Assembly (NCBI RefSeq): GCF_018207095.1
Contig: NZ_QOCZ01000025.1
Location: 1 to 64,000, forward strand
DNA from: Nocardiopsis sp. MG754419
GTDB taxonomy: Bacteria; Actinomycetota; Actinomycetes; Streptosporangiales; Streptosporangiaceae
DNA: 64,000 nucleotides
Direction: 5' to 3'
The position numbers and the translations under genes were made by a program. Under the pieces are notes generated by a model, which had not been told where the DNA came from, did not search any database, and was given only the letters and a program-made list of their open reading frames with translations. This document shows, one piece after another, positions 9,285 through 18,368 of this stretch. The stretch's first letter is position 1; the number at the start of each line of letters is the position of its first letter.

Positions 9285-10723
9285 TGGTCATCACCCTTGG
9301 TGATGAGGTCGATAACCCTTTCGAGCGCAGCCACGCGCGATCCCTTCACAATGACGACGTCTCCTGTGCGCATCCGTTCGCGCACCGCTTCGGCTGCCGC
9401 CTCGGCGTCGGGCACTCGGATGCTCTCACCGCTCCACCGGTCGGCGGCGCGTTCGGCGCCGACGGCGATGCCCTCGGCGGCCTCTCCGACCACGATCAGG
9501 TGGGCCACGCCGATCTCGGCGGCCAGGGCACCGACCTTCTCGTGTTCGGCGTCGCCTCCCTCGCCGAGCTCCGCCATGTGGGCGAGCACGGCGATGGCGC
9601 GGCGGTTCCCGGCCAGGGAGGCCAGGGTGGTCAGCGCGGCCCGCATCGACTCGGGGTTGGCGTTGTAGGCGTCGTTGACGAGGGTGACACCGTCGTGTTC
9701 GGTGACCTCCATGCGCCAACGGCTGACCGGGGTGGCCGCGCCGAGGGCGGCGGCGATGTCTTCGATGTCCATACCGAGCTCGTCGGCGACGGCCGCGGCG
9801 GCCAGGGCGTTGCTCACCTGGTGGGAGCCGACCAGCCCCAACCGGACCGGGGCCGTGCGTCCACGCAGGTGCAGCGTGAACGCGGGGGCCCCGTTGTCCT
9901 GGGTGGTGACGTCGGTGGCCCGCACCAGGGCGTCCTCGGCGGTGCCGTAGAGGACGACGCGCGCGTCGGTGCGGGAGGTCATGGCACGGACCAGCGGGTC
10001 GTCCGCGTTGAGGACGGCGACGCCGCCCGCTCCACGCCGCTCGGAGCCGGCCGGGAGCGCCTCCACGAGTTCGCCCTTGGCCTTGGCGATGGCGTCGCGG
10101 CCACCGAACTCGCCCATGTGCGCGCTGCCGACGTTGAGCACCACACCGATCCGGGGCCGGGCGACGCGGCACAGGTGGGCGATGTGCCCGATGCCGCGCG
10201 CGGCGACCTCCAGGATCAACTGCCTGGTGTCGGTGTCGGCCCGCAGCACCGTGAGCGGGTGACCGATCTCGTTGTTGAAGGAGCCGGCCGGGGCCACCGT
10301 CGGCCCCATGCGGTTCACGACCTGGGCGATGAGGTCCTTGGTCGTGGTCTTTCCGGAGGAGCCGGTGACGCCGACGATCCGGGTCGTGGCGTCCTCGCGC
10401 GCCGGGTCGCCGAGTTCACCGGCCACGTACGAGGCCAGACGGGCCAGGGCCGCGACGACCTCGTCGTCGCCCCCCTCCACCAACAGGTGCGGGGCGTCGA
10501 CCGGGCGTGAGACCAGGGCGGCGACGGCACCGGCCGCCACCGCGGCGTCGGTGAAGTCGTGTCCGTCGACCCGCTCGCCGTTGAGCGCGACGAAGAGCGC
10601 TCCGGGCGCCACCTGTCGCGAGTCGATGACGACGGGGCCGTCGACGACGGCGTCGGGGCGCGCTGATCCGCCGATGGCGGTTTGGGTGATCTCAGCGATC
10701 CGATCGAGCGTGAGCGCGATCAA
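9281..10723 (-). CDS. murF: MurF, UDP-MurNAc-tripeptide--D-Ala-D-Ala ligase
   Basis: Last cytoplasmic Mur ligase; adds D-Ala-D-Ala to the UDP-MurNAc-tripeptide. The ATP loop GSSGKTTTKDL and the central-domain NDAYNANPES motif are present. I place the start at the TTG at 10723: it yields MIALTLDRIAEIT, which matches the usual MurF N-terminus, and it has GAGGAG four nt upstream. The GTG two codons earlier (10729) abuts that Shine-Dalgarno and is a poorer start. The gene is separated from murE by about 390 nt containing a strong hairpin, so a separate promoter is likely. Confidence 0.93.
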   Translation of the reverse strand: MIALTLDRIAEITQTAIGGSARPDAVVDGPVVIDSRQVAPGALFVALNGERVDGHDFTDAAVAAGAVAALVSRPVDAPHLLVEGGDDEVVAALARLASYVAGELGDPAREDATTRIVGVTGSSGKTTTKDLIAQVVNRMGPTVAPAGSFNNEIGHPLTVLRADTDTRQLILEVAARGIGHIAHLCRVARPRIGVVLNVGSAHMGEFGGRDAIAKAKGELVEALPAGSERRGAGGVAVLNADDPLVRAMTSRTDARVVLYGTAEDALVRATDVTTQDNGAPAFTLHLRGRTAPVRLGLVGSHQVSNALAAAAVADELGMDIEDIAAALGAATPVSRWRMEVTEHDGVTLVNDAYNANPESMRAALTTLASLAGNRRAIAVLAHMAELGEGGDAEHEKVGALAAEIGVAHLIVVGEAAEGIAVGAERAADRWSGESIRVPDAEAAAEAVRERMRTGDVVIVKGSRVAALERVIDLITKGDDQ

Positions 10724-11037
10724 ATCCACTCCTCATGTCAGGCCCGGCCCACATCGCCCCAGGGGCATTGGCCACCCGGCCTCGGGTTTCGGGTCAGGGG
10801 ATGGCACCGCGGATAACGTGCGCGCGGTGCCGCACCGAGCCACGGCAGGTCCAGGCGATGCCGGGCCATGGGGCGCCACGTGGGCGGCACTTCGGGCTGC
10901 GATTGCCGGACCTACCTTAGAACATGTTGGGGCGTCCGGGGTCCCGGCGGGGCCCTGCGGAGGCCAATATGCTCCACTTCGTGACCGCGGTCCGACCTAC
11001 GGAACGTGATCCGTGCACGTCAGGTCGCCCGACACGA

Positions 11038-11066
11038 CCGGGACACGGCCGAGGGCCGTGTCCCGG
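11038..11066. terminator. Perfect 13-bp hairpin after murE
   Basis: CCGGGACACGGCC (11038-11050), a 3-nt loop and the exact complement (11054-11066) lie about 47 nt past the murE stop on the minus strand. The murE-murF gap (10724-11112) otherwise shows no coding potential. The stem suggests a transcription stop or attenuator in the middle of the dcw cluster. The A+T-richer patches nearer murF (around 10915-10985) are where a murF promoter might lie, but no clear one can be named. Confidence 0.6.
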
Positions 11067-11112
11067 TGAGTGGACGGCGGTGGTGTCGGCGCGTCCTCGG
11101 TGTGTCGGTGTG

Positions 11113-12789
11113 TCAGTCCAGGTCGGGGAGGCGGTGGACGTCCTGGAGGGCGTGGCCCAGCCGCCGGCCGGCACGGATGCGCAGCGCGTCCTCGATGGCT
11201 CCGCGCAGGACCTCGCGGTCGTCGAAGGGCAGCACCTCGCCCTTGACGTACTGGCCGGTCTCGTGGCCCTTGCCCGCGACCACGACGACGTCGCCGGGGG
11301 CGGTACGTGCCACACCCAGGCCGATCGCCTCGGCACGGTCGAACTCCACCGTGACGCGAGCCCGTCGTTCCTCGGGGACCTTGGCCACACCCTCCAGCAT
11401 CGCGGTGGCGATGGTCACCGGGTCCTCGGTGCGCGGGTTGTCGTTGGTGATGATCAGGTGGTCGGCCAGACGCGCGGCGGCCTCTCCCATGAGCGGACGC
11501 TTGGCCCGGTCACGGTCGCCACCGCAGCCGACCACCATGGTGACCTGACCGTCGGTGGTGGCGCGCAGCGCGGTGAGCACGGCCTCGATGGCGCCCGGCT
11601 TGTGCGAGTAGTCCACCAGGGCGGTGAAGTCCTGTGGCTGGGCGGTCTCCCGGGCCAGCACCGGCTCCATGCGGCCGGGCACGCCGGGCGCCGCCGCCAC
11701 ACCGGCGATCGCCGTCTCCAGCGGCAACCCCGCCTCGACCAGGCCGACGATGGCGGCCATGGCGTTGGAGACGTTGAAGGGACCGGGAAGCGCCACGGAC
11801 GCCTTGGCCTCCATGCCACCGGGACCGACGATGCGGAAGGTGCTGCCCGCGGCGCCCAGGTGGACGTCCACCGCGTTCCAGTCCGCGACCATGGCGCTCG
11901 CCGGATCGGCGTCGGAGCACCCCTCCACGGCGAAGGTGGTGACGGGCACGTCCGCGCGCGGCTGCACCATGTCCACCAGCGCCCGGCCGAACCGGTCGTC
12001 GACGTTGACCACCGCGATGTCGCAGTACTCGGGCGTGAACAGGCGCGCCTTCGTCTCGAAGTAGTCCCGCAGGTCCGAGTGGAAGTCCAGGTGGTCCTGG
12101 GACAGGTTGGTGAAGAGCGCCACGTCGAAGTGGGCACCGCCGACCCGACCGAGGGCGAGGGCGTGGCTGGAGACCTCCATGGCGGCGGCGGTGACCCCGC
12201 GCTCGACCATGAGGGAGAACAGACCGTGCAGGTCGGTGGCCTCGGGGGTGGTCAGGGAGGAGGCGACACGCTCGTCGCCCACCCGCATCTCCACGGTACC
12301 GATCAGGCCGGTGCTCATTCCGGCCTGACGCATCCCGGACTCGATCAGGTAGGAGATCGTGGTCTTGCCGCTGGTGCCCGTGGTACCGACCAGGAGCAGA
12401 TCCCGCGCCGGATCGTCGAAGACCCAGGCGGCGACCGTGCCGAGCACGGCGCGCACGTCGGGTACGACCAGCACGGGCAGCCCGGTGGCCTCCGCCTCGT
12501 CGGCGCCCGCGGCGTCGGTCAGGATCGCCGCCGCCTCGGCGTCGGCCGCCTGGCGGGAGAACTCGGCGCCGTGGACCCGGGTTCCGGGAAGAGCGGCGTA
12601 CAGGTCGCCCTGGCGGACCTGTCGGGAGTCGTGGGTGATGCCACGGACGTGGATCTCGCGTGGAGGCATGTCCGCGGGCCGGCCCGGATCCAGGTCCGGG
12701 CGCAGCAGGGTGGCGTCCGGACCGAGCTTCGTCGCCAGGTCGGACAGTGGACGGAGTTTGGTGTGTTCAGGTCGCATTACCGGTGGCAC
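11113..12789 (-). CDS. murE: MurE, UDP-MurNAc-dipeptide--meso-diaminopimelate ligase
   Basis: Cytoplasmic ligase for the third stem-peptide residue. The 558 residues include the P-loop TGTSGKTT and, in the C-terminal domain, DNPRTEDP. The DNPR signature is what binds meso-diaminopimelate, so the wall should be of the DAP type. The GTG at 12789 was chosen because TAATCT sits at exactly -10 spacing before it with no Shine-Dalgarno, which fits a leaderless transcript; an ATG at 12777 is the alternative and removes four residues. It is divergent from the homocysteine methyltransferase gene. Confidence 0.95.
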   Translation of the reverse strand: MPPVMRPEHTKLRPLSDLATKLGPDATLLRPDLDPGRPADMPPREIHVRGITHDSRQVRQGDLYAALPGTRVHGAEFSRQAADAEAAAILTDAAGADEAEATGLPVLVVPDVRAVLGTVAAWVFDDPARDLLLVGTTGTSGKTTISYLIESGMRQAGMSTGLIGTVEMRVGDERVASSLTTPEATDLHGLFSLMVERGVTAAAMEVSSHALALGRVGGAHFDVALFTNLSQDHLDFHSDLRDYFETKARLFTPEYCDIAVVNVDDRFGRALVDMVQPRADVPVTTFAVEGCSDADPASAMVADWNAVDVHLGAAGSTFRIVGPGGMEAKASVALPGPFNVSNAMAAIVGLVEAGLPLETAIAGVAAAPGVPGRMEPVLARETAQPQDFTALVDYSHKPGAIEAVLTALRATTDGQVTMVVGCGGDRDRAKRPLMGEAAARLADHLIITNDNPRTEDPVTIATAMLEGVAKVPEERRARVTVEFDRAEAIGLGVARTAPGDVVVVAGKGHETGQYVKGEVLPFDDREVLRGAIEDALRIRAGRRLGHALQDVHRLPDLD

Positions 12790-12795
12790 GTGTGG

Positions 12796-12801
12796 AGATT
12801 A
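12796..12801 (-). promoter_or_regulatory. -10 element for a predicted leaderless murE mRNA
   Basis: TAATCT on the minus strand is followed by six nt and then the murE GTG, so transcription would begin at the start codon. The -35 is weak (TTACCG with a 19-nt spacer). No Shine-Dalgarno precedes either murE start candidate, which supports a leaderless message, a common arrangement in actinobacteria. Confidence 0.4.
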
Positions 12802-12918
12802 ACGGCTGTGGAGGACCGGTCGGTAATTTCCACGCTGAGGTCGGGGGCGTTTCGGTGTCAAGGGAAGGCCCGGGATCACCTTCGGGTCGGGGCGGATGTG
12901 GTGAGGGAGGTGACGGCG

Positions 12919-13815
12919 ATGGCGGAACCACCGCTGGTGCTGGACGGCGGGTTGGCGACCCGGTTGGAGGCCTACGGTCGCGACCTGGGCGGTGGCCTGT
13001 GGTCGGCGCGATTGCTGGCCGAGGAACCGTCGCTGATCGCACGGGTGCACCGTGACTACTTCGAGGCGGGCGCGGACGTGGCGATCGCCGCCGGGTACCA
13101 GGCGAGCGTGGACGCGTTCACCGCGCGCGGTCACTCCCGCACCGAGGCCCTGGGGCTCATCGCGCGGTCGGTGGAGGTGGCGACGGCCGAGCGGGACGCG
13201 TTCGGCGCGGGTCTGGTCGCGGCGGGGGTGGGCCCCTACGGGGCGTCCCTGGCGGACGGATCGGAGTACACGGGCGACTACGACCTGGACGAGGACGGGT
13301 TGTACCGCTGGCACCGGGAACGGTGGCGGGTCCTCGCGGGGGCCGGGGCGGATCTGGTGGCCTGCGAGACCCTGCCGTCGGTGACGGAGGCGCGGGCGTT
13401 GGCCCGACTGGTGGGCGAGACACCGGGTGTTCGCGCGTGGTTCTCCTTCTCGTGCGTCGATGACACCCGAATCAGTGACGGGACCCCGTTTCGGGACGTG
13501 GCCGCGGAGCTGGCCCCACTGCACGAGGAGGGTCGCGTCGTGGCGGTGGGTGTCAACTGTGTCCCGCCGTCGCACGTGCCGCGCCTGGTCCGGGAGGTGG
13601 CCTCGGCGGGTCTGCCCGCGGTGGCCTACCCCAACTCGGGTGAGGTGTGGGACGCCGGGCGCGGGGTGTGGACCGGTTCCACCGACGTCGGGGGTTTCGG
13701 TGCCGCCGCGGCCGGGTGGTGCGACGAGGGTGCGGTGCTGGTGGGCGGGTGCTGCCGTACCGGTCCTGGGCACGTCCGTGCCGTGCGCGAGGCTCTGGAC
13801 GCCCGTTCCGACTGA
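12919..13815 (+). CDS. mmuM: Homocysteine S-methyltransferase (MmuM type)
   Basis: Cytosolic zinc enzyme expected to methylate homocysteine to methionine, typically from S-methylmethionine. The 298-residue product spans a complete homocysteine-binding domain: LDGGLATRLE at the N-terminus, the first zinc cysteine in GVNC, and the paired cysteines in GGCCRTGP near the C-terminus. ATG is preceded by GGGAGGTG at good spacing. It is a plus-strand gene inside the minus-strand dcw cluster, divergent from murE. The methyl donor cannot be read from sequence. Confidence 0.9.
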   Translation: MAEPPLVLDGGLATRLEAYGRDLGGGLWSARLLAEEPSLIARVHRDYFEAGADVAIAAGYQASVDAFTARGHSRTEALGLIARSVEVATAERDAFGAGLVAAGVGPYGASLADGSEYTGDYDLDEDGLYRWHRERWRVLAGAGADLVACETLPSVTEARALARLVGETPGVRAWFSFSCVDDTRISDGTPFRDVAAELAPLHEEGRVVAVGVNCVPPSHVPRLVREVASAGLPAVAYPNSGEVWDAGRGVWTGSTDVGGFGAAAAGWCDEGAVLVGGCCRTGPGHVRAVREALDARSD

Positions 13816-13925
13816 ACCGATCACGGGGTCGCCGGCGGCCCGCGGGCCGTGCGCGCTCGCGCGTACACTACGCGGATCCGGGGCGTTACGTCCCTGTTCT
13901 CCCTTCTGGAAAGGTTCTCTGGATC

Positions 13926-14276
13926 ATGGCGCGTTTCCTCGGTCGACTCTTCGGACCCGAGCCCGAGAAGAGGCCGCTCGACCGGGACACGGTCAACGAG
14001 GCCCTGGCGCTTCTGCGGGACGGACGCAAGGTCGAGGCCATCAAGGTGGTCCGGATGCGTACCGGCATGGGCCTGGTCGAGGCCAAGAACCTCGTCGAGG
14101 ACATGGAGGCGGGACGACCCGTCCCCTTCGCCCCGGACCCCGGCAACAGCCTCGCCGACCGGGTGCGGGAGCTACTCGATCAGGATCGTCGTCCGGAGGC
14201 GGTCACGATGGTCGCCCGCGAGACCGGCATGACCGATGACGAGTCGGCGCGTTTCGTCGATTCCCTCGACCGCTGA
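13926..14276 (+). CDS. Small protein with two L7/L12 C-terminal-like motifs
   Basis: A 116-residue cytosolic protein of unknown role. The segment ALLRDGRKVEAIKVVRMRTG followed by LVEAKNLVEDM closely resembles the C-terminal helical motif of ribosomal protein bL12. A second, more diverged copy follows (LLDQDRRPEAVTMVARETG, then DDESARFVDSL), so the protein looks like a tandem repeat of that fold without the bL12 N-terminal dimer domain. ATG has GGAAAGG upstream. It lies between mmuM and a bidirectional terminator. Similar proteins occur in other actinobacteria without known function; a ribosome or GTPase link is only a guess. Confidence 0.85.
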   Translation: MARFLGRLFGPEPEKRPLDRDTVNEALALLRDGRKVEAIKVVRMRTGMGLVEAKNLVEDMEAGRPVPFAPDPGNSLADRVRELLDQDRRPEAVTMVARETGMTDDESARFVDSLDR

Positions 14277-14407
14277 CCCCTCGGCGGTCCTCCCGCCCCG
14301 GGCTCGACGCCGCGGCGACGGTGCGCGTTCCGGTCCGCCCCTCGGCGGTGTGCGGGGGCGCCTCGGGTGGAACCGTGAGGGGCGGGCGCTGACGCCGCGG
14401 GGCCCTA

Positions 14408-14459
14408 CCCGATCCTCGGTGACCGTGCCCCGGCCGGGGCACGGGCACCGAGGATCGGG
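14408..14459. terminator. Long bidirectional terminator between convergent genes
   Basis: Two 26-nt arms (14408-14433 and 14434-14459) are complementary with one mismatch, giving a very long stem with no extra loop. It lies between the plus-strand L12-like gene and the minus-strand ftsI stop, so it probably ends transcription from both sides. The rest of 14277-14596 shows no gene. Confidence 0.8.
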
Positions 14460-14596
14460 ACACGCGACGTGCGCGGTGGAGGCCGCCCGTGGCGGGCGAC
14501 GCACCGGAGGTGCCGGCGCGCCCCTCCCCCTGCGCACCAGAGGTGACGGGACACCGAGGGGGACGTGCGGCGGGACGGGTGCCCGCCGGACGCGGC

Positions 14597-16585
14597 CTAA
14601 CCCTCGCCGCCGCCGTCGCCCTCCTCGTCCTCGTTCAGCCGGATGGCCGGGGCCTCCTCGTCCGTCGGCGGCACCTTGAAGGTCTTCAGCGCGAAGGACA
14701 TGATGTCGTTGAACACCGGGCCCGCGGCCTCACCTCCGTAGTAGGTGCCCTGCGGGTTGTGCAGCACCACCTGCACCACCAGCTCCGGGTCGTCGGCGGG
14801 CGCGAACCCGGCGAAGGTGGCGGTGTAGCCGCCCTCGTCGTAGCGGCCCGTCTCCGGGTCGATCCGGTTGGCGGTACCGGTCTTGCCCGCCACCCGGTAG
14901 CCGTCGATACGGGCCTGGGGCGCGGTGCCCTCGTCACTGGTGACCGCCTCCAGCATGAGCTGGAGCTGCTCGGCGGTCTCCTGACTGATGACCCGCTCAC
15001 GCTCGGGTGTGTCCGCCGGGGTGAACTCGCCCTCCGGGTCGACGGTGCCGGAGATGAGGCTGGGCTCGACCCGCACTCCACCGTTGGCGATGGTGGCGTA
15101 CACCGAGGCCATCTGCACCGCGTTGACCGACAGACCGTGCCCGATGGACACCGACGGCAGCTGGGTGCCCCACCAGTCGTCGGGGTCGGTGAGCACACCG
15201 GCCTCCTCGCCCGGCAGGGCCAGGCCGGTGGGCTGTCCCAGACCGAAGTCGGTCATGTACCGGTGCAGGACCGGGGCGCCCACCTGGTCGGCGATCTTGA
15301 TGGTGCCGACGTTGCTGGACTCGGCCATGATCCCGTTGACGGTGAGGCGCTGGGTGCCGTTGTTCGTGGAGTTACGGAAAGTCTGATCGAAGTACTGGAG
15401 GGCGTAGGGCACCGTGTAGACCGTGTCCGGAGTGGTCTCCCCCTCCTCCAGGGCGGCCGCCACGGTGATGACCTTGTTGGTACTTCCGGGCTCGAAGGTG
15501 GAGGCCACCGCACCGTTGGACCACTCCTCGGGCCCGCTGTCGGCGATGTCGGTCTGCGAGTAGGTGGGGTAGTCGGCCATGGCCAAGATCTCCCCCTCCT
15601 TGTTGGAGACCACGACGCTGCCGGCCTCGGCGTCCAGCTCCTCCACGCGGTCGGCCAGCGCCTGCTGCGTGTACCACTGCAGGTCACGGTCGAGGGTGAG
15701 CCGCACGTCCTGCCCGGCCTCCGGTTCGCGCACCAGACCGCCGGCCATGGGGATCTGGGTGCCGTCCTGGCCGACCTCGACCTGCCGTTTGCCGGCCTCA
15801 CCGGCCAGGGTGGAGTCCATGTAGCCCTCCAGTCCCTCCAGGCCGTGTCCTTCGGAACCCACGAAACCGACGAGGTCGGCGGCGCCGGTCTCCTCCGGGT
15901 AGACACGCTCGTAGTCGACCTCGGCGCCCACACCGGCCAGACCCAGGTCGCGCAGCTCCTGCCACTCCCCCGGGGGGACCTTGTTCACGACCACCTGGTA
16001 CCGACTGGGCGTGGCGTCGACCTTCGCCGCGACCTCCTCCTCTTCGAGGTCGAAACGGGTGACCAGTTCGTCGACGAGCTGGTCGCGTTCGTCCTCGGCG
16101 ACCTCCTCGGGGTCGACGAAGACGGTGCGGACCTCCATCGACAGCGCGAAGGGGTTGCCGTCGGCGTCGGTGATCTGCCCGCGCAGGGTGGGGATGTCGA
16201 TGGTCTGCATGCGCAGGTTCGCCGCGGCCTCGGCGTAGGTGTCGGCGTCGATCCCCTGGATCTGGGTGAGACGACCGGCGAACAGCAGCAGGATCACCAC
16301 GATGATGGCCCCGCCGACCTTGATCCGCTTGCGGGGGTCGCCGGGTTGGAAGGTACGGCGCAGCAGCGGCGGGGGCGGTGAGCCGCCCGACCGACGCGGC
16401 GGTCGTTCACCGCCCGGCCGCACCGGACGCGTCGTGCCCCCGCCGCCACCTCCGGCGCGGGCGCGACCGCCCTGGGCGGGCCGGCTCGGTCGCCTCTGTG
16501 GACCCTGGCTCGGCCGCGACCCGGAGCGGTTGGTCGCTCCGGGTCGGCGGGGGTCACGCGGGCGTCGGTCCCGAGGGGTGCTCAA
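14597..16585 (-). CDS. ftsI: Division transpeptidase FtsI / class B penicillin-binding protein 3
   Basis: Septal D,D-transpeptidase that works with FtsW. The 662 residues show a long basic, proline/glycine-rich cytoplasmic N-terminus (about 1-85), one membrane anchor (about 88-108), the dimerisation domain starting RGQITDADGNP, and the transpeptidase motifs STNK (active serine), SSN and KTGTA in the right order. No PASTA repeats follow; the tail is acidic. Start is a TTG that overlaps the ftsL stop as TTGA, so it is translated by coupling to ftsL. Confidence 0.96.
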   Translation of the reverse strand: MSTPRDRRPRDPRRPGATNRSGSRPSQGPQRRPSRPAQGGRARAGGGGGGTTRPVRPGGERPPRRSGGSPPPPLLRRTFQPGDPRKRIKVGGAIIVVILLLFAGRLTQIQGIDADTYAEAAANLRMQTIDIPTLRGQITDADGNPFALSMEVRTVFVDPEEVAEDERDQLVDELVTRFDLEEEEVAAKVDATPSRYQVVVNKVPPGEWQELRDLGLAGVGAEVDYERVYPEETGAADLVGFVGSEGHGLEGLEGYMDSTLAGEAGKRQVEVGQDGTQIPMAGGLVREPEAGQDVRLTLDRDLQWYTQQALADRVEELDAEAGSVVVSNKEGEILAMADYPTYSQTDIADSGPEEWSNGAVASTFEPGSTNKVITVAAALEEGETTPDTVYTVPYALQYFDQTFRNSTNNGTQRLTVNGIMAESSNVGTIKIADQVGAPVLHRYMTDFGLGQPTGLALPGEEAGVLTDPDDWWGTQLPSVSIGHGLSVNAVQMASVYATIANGGVRVEPSLISGTVDPEGEFTPADTPERERVISQETAEQLQLMLEAVTSDEGTAPQARIDGYRVAGKTGTANRIDPETGRYDEGGYTATFAGFAPADDPELVVQVVLHNPQGTYYGGEAAGPVFNDIMSFALKTFKVPPTDEEAPAIRLNEDEEGDGGGEG

Positions 16586-17025
16586 TCATCGCTCCCGGCG
16601 TCCCCGGTGATCTCACCGTTGTCCACGTCCAGGAAGAGCGGGGCGTCGCCCGGTTCCATCCCCATCTCCTCGGCCTCCTGAGCGATGCGCTCGGAGGTCT
16701 CCAGGTGGGCGACGGACTCCTCCAACCTCTGTTCCTCGTAGGACATCTCGCGATTCTCCGATTGGAGACTGGTGATGGTGTAGGCCTCCTGGGCCACGAC
16801 GCTGCGCAGCACCAGCAGGCTGATGAGGGCCGCGCCCAGCAGGCAGAGGATGAGCAGCACGAAGGGGATCTTCGGCGCCCGCCCGGTACCGGCGGCGCCG
16901 CCGGGTCGCACCGTCGCCGCGGTGGCCTTGCCGCGCACCGGACGTCGGGGCGCGGCGGGACGCGTGGTGGTCCCGGTACGCCCGCGTCCCTTGGTGGTGC
17001 GGCGGGTGTCCGTCTTCGTGCTCAT
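16582..17025 (-). CDS. ftsL: Cell division protein FtsL
   Basis: Small bitopic divisome protein that forms a coiled coil with FtsB and recruits FtsI/FtsW. The 147 residues consist of a basic Thr/Arg/Pro-rich cytoplasmic part, a membrane helix (about 53-75), then a heptad-like stretch (TSLQSENREMSYEEQRLEES) and an acidic tail. ATG is preceded by AGGGAGAG, 10 nt from the rsmH stop. Identity rests on position, topology and the coiled coil rather than strong motifs. Confidence 0.88.
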   Translation of the reverse strand: MSTKTDTRRTTKGRGRTGTTTRPAAPRRPVRGKATAATVRPGGAAGTGRAPKIPFVLLILCLLGAALISLLVLRSVVAQEAYTITSLQSENREMSYEEQRLEESVAHLETSERIAQEAEEMGMEPGDAPLFLDVDNGEITGDAGSDD

Positions 17026-17034
17026 GTGCTCTCC

Positions 17035-18090
17035 CTACTGCCGCGACGGTTCGCGCACACGTTCCGCTACCCGAAATCGGGCGGATTGTGCACGCGGATT
17101 GCGTTCGTTCTCTTCGACCGTGGGGAGTTCCGCACCCCTGGTGAGGAGTTTCAGTTCCGGTCGGCGGTCAGGGAGGGAGACCGGAAGGTCCGCGGGGGTG
17201 GTGTCGGTGGCGAGGGCGGCGAACGCCTTCTTCGTGATCCGGTCCTCCAGGGAGTGGTAGGACAGCACCGCGATGCGTCCGCCCACGGCCAGCCGGGAGA
17301 GCGCGGCGGGCAGGGTCTCCTGAAGGATGGACAGTTCGGCGTTGACCTCGATGCGCAGCCCTTGGAACGTGCGTTTGGCGGGGTGCCCACCGGTGCGCCG
17401 AGTGGCGGCGGGGATGGCCTCACGGACCAGCTCCGCCAGATCGCGGGTGGAGGTGATGCGGCTCTGGGCGCGGCGGCGTTCGATGGCCCTGGCCACGCGC
17501 GGGGCGAAGCGCTCCTCGCCGTAGGCGCGCAGGACGCGGGTGAGGTCGCCGACGGGGTAGTCGTTGACGACCTGCTCGGCGGTGAGCTCCTGGGTGCGGT
17601 CCATGCGCATGTCCAGGGGCGCGTCGTGCGCGTAGGCGAAACCACGGTCGGTCTCGTCCAACTGGGGTGAGGAGACGCCCAGGTCGAGCAGGACGGCGTC
17701 GGCGTGCGTGTGGCCGGCCTCGTCCAGGGCGCGCGGGATCTCCGAGTAGACCGCGTGCACGAAGTGGGTGCGGTCGGCGTAGGGCCGCAGGCGCGCGGCG
17801 CTGCGCTCCAGCGCGGTGGTGTCACGGTCCACCCCGACCAGCCGCATCCGGGGGCAGGCCTTGAGCAGGGCCTCGGAGTGACCCCCCAGGCCGAGCGTGC
17901 CGTCCACGAGGACGGCTCCCGGGCGCGTGAGCGCGGGGGCGAGCAGTTCGACGATGCGGTCGAGCATCACCGGGACGTGTTCGGGCGCGAGCCCTTCCCG
18001 GGCGGCTTTGATACGGGCGTCGAGGTCGTCGTGGTCCTGGTGTGGCCGGTCGTCCCCCTCGGGACGGTCGTGCTGCCGGGTCTCCCCCAT
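17035..18090 (-). CDS. rsmH: 16S rRNA (cytosine1402-N4)-methyltransferase RsmH
   Basis: Methylates C1402 in the 16S rRNA decoding centre. The sequence has [14 protein letters not shown] at the N-terminus, the SAM-binding [13 protein letters not shown] and DRDTTALE motifs, and the conserved [12 protein letters not shown] near the C-terminus. I used the ATG at 18090 (351 residues) because GGAGGA lies upstream of it; a GTG at 18108 is also in frame and would make this purine run part of the coding sequence. A strong hairpin lies just upstream, between mraZ and rsmH. Confidence 0.95.
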   Translation of the reverse strand: MGETRQHDRPEGDDRPHQDHDDLDARIKAAREGLAPEHVPVMLDRIVELLAPALTRPGAVLVDGTLGLGGHSEALLKACPRMRLVGVDRDTTALERSAARLRPYADRTHFVHAVYSEIPRALDEAGHTHADAVLLDLGVSSPQLDETDRGFAYAHDAPLDMRMDRTQELTAEQVVNDYPVGDLTRVLRAYGEERFAPRVARAIERRRAQSRITSTRDLAELVREAIPAATRRTGGHPAKRTFQGLRIEVNAELSILQETLPAALSRLAVGGRIAVLSYHSLEDRITKKAFAALATDTTPADLPVSLPDRRPELKLLTRGAELPTVEENERNPRAQSARFRVAERVREPSRQ

Positions 18091-18131
18091 GCGGTGCTGT
18101 TCCTCCACGCTGTCGCGGTCTCCCCCTGAGT

Positions 18132-18162
18132 CCGTGACGTCGCCCCGGGGGGCGCGTCACGG
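18132..18162. terminator. Hairpin between mraZ and rsmH
   Basis: CCGTGACG-T-CGCCCC (18132-18146) pairs with GGGGCG-CGTCACGG (18149-18162) leaving a single bulged T and a tiny loop. It stands about 40 nt upstream of rsmH in the 278-nt mraZ-rsmH gap. It could end or attenuate transcription from the mraZ promoter before the division genes, or be an mRNA-stability element. Confidence 0.5.
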
Positions 18163-18368
18163 TGTCCTTCGCGTGGCTCGGCCGGAGGTCACCGGCGGGC
18201 CTTCGGACACGGCCGCCATTGTCCACCCTTCTCTGGGGCGAACGATCACGACCTGGCACCGGGGAAGTCGTGCCAGCTCGTGTCGACCGTGTCCGAAGAC
18301 CGTTACCGGCCCCGGCATTGCATGGACGTCGTGCCGTCCGCGCGGCGGAGAAAGCAGGGCCGCCCCGC

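Noticed and set aside
10924-12900. Very long plus-strand open frame opposite murE, joined in frame to mmuM
   Set aside because: Opposite-strand frames stay open in very G+C-rich genes; this part is Gly/His/Asp-rich, matches no family, and murE on the other strand is certain. Only 12919-13815 is real.
14489-17670. Long plus-strand frames opposite ftsI, ftsL and rsmH
   Set aside because: Same artefact; the minus-strand genes have all family motifs.
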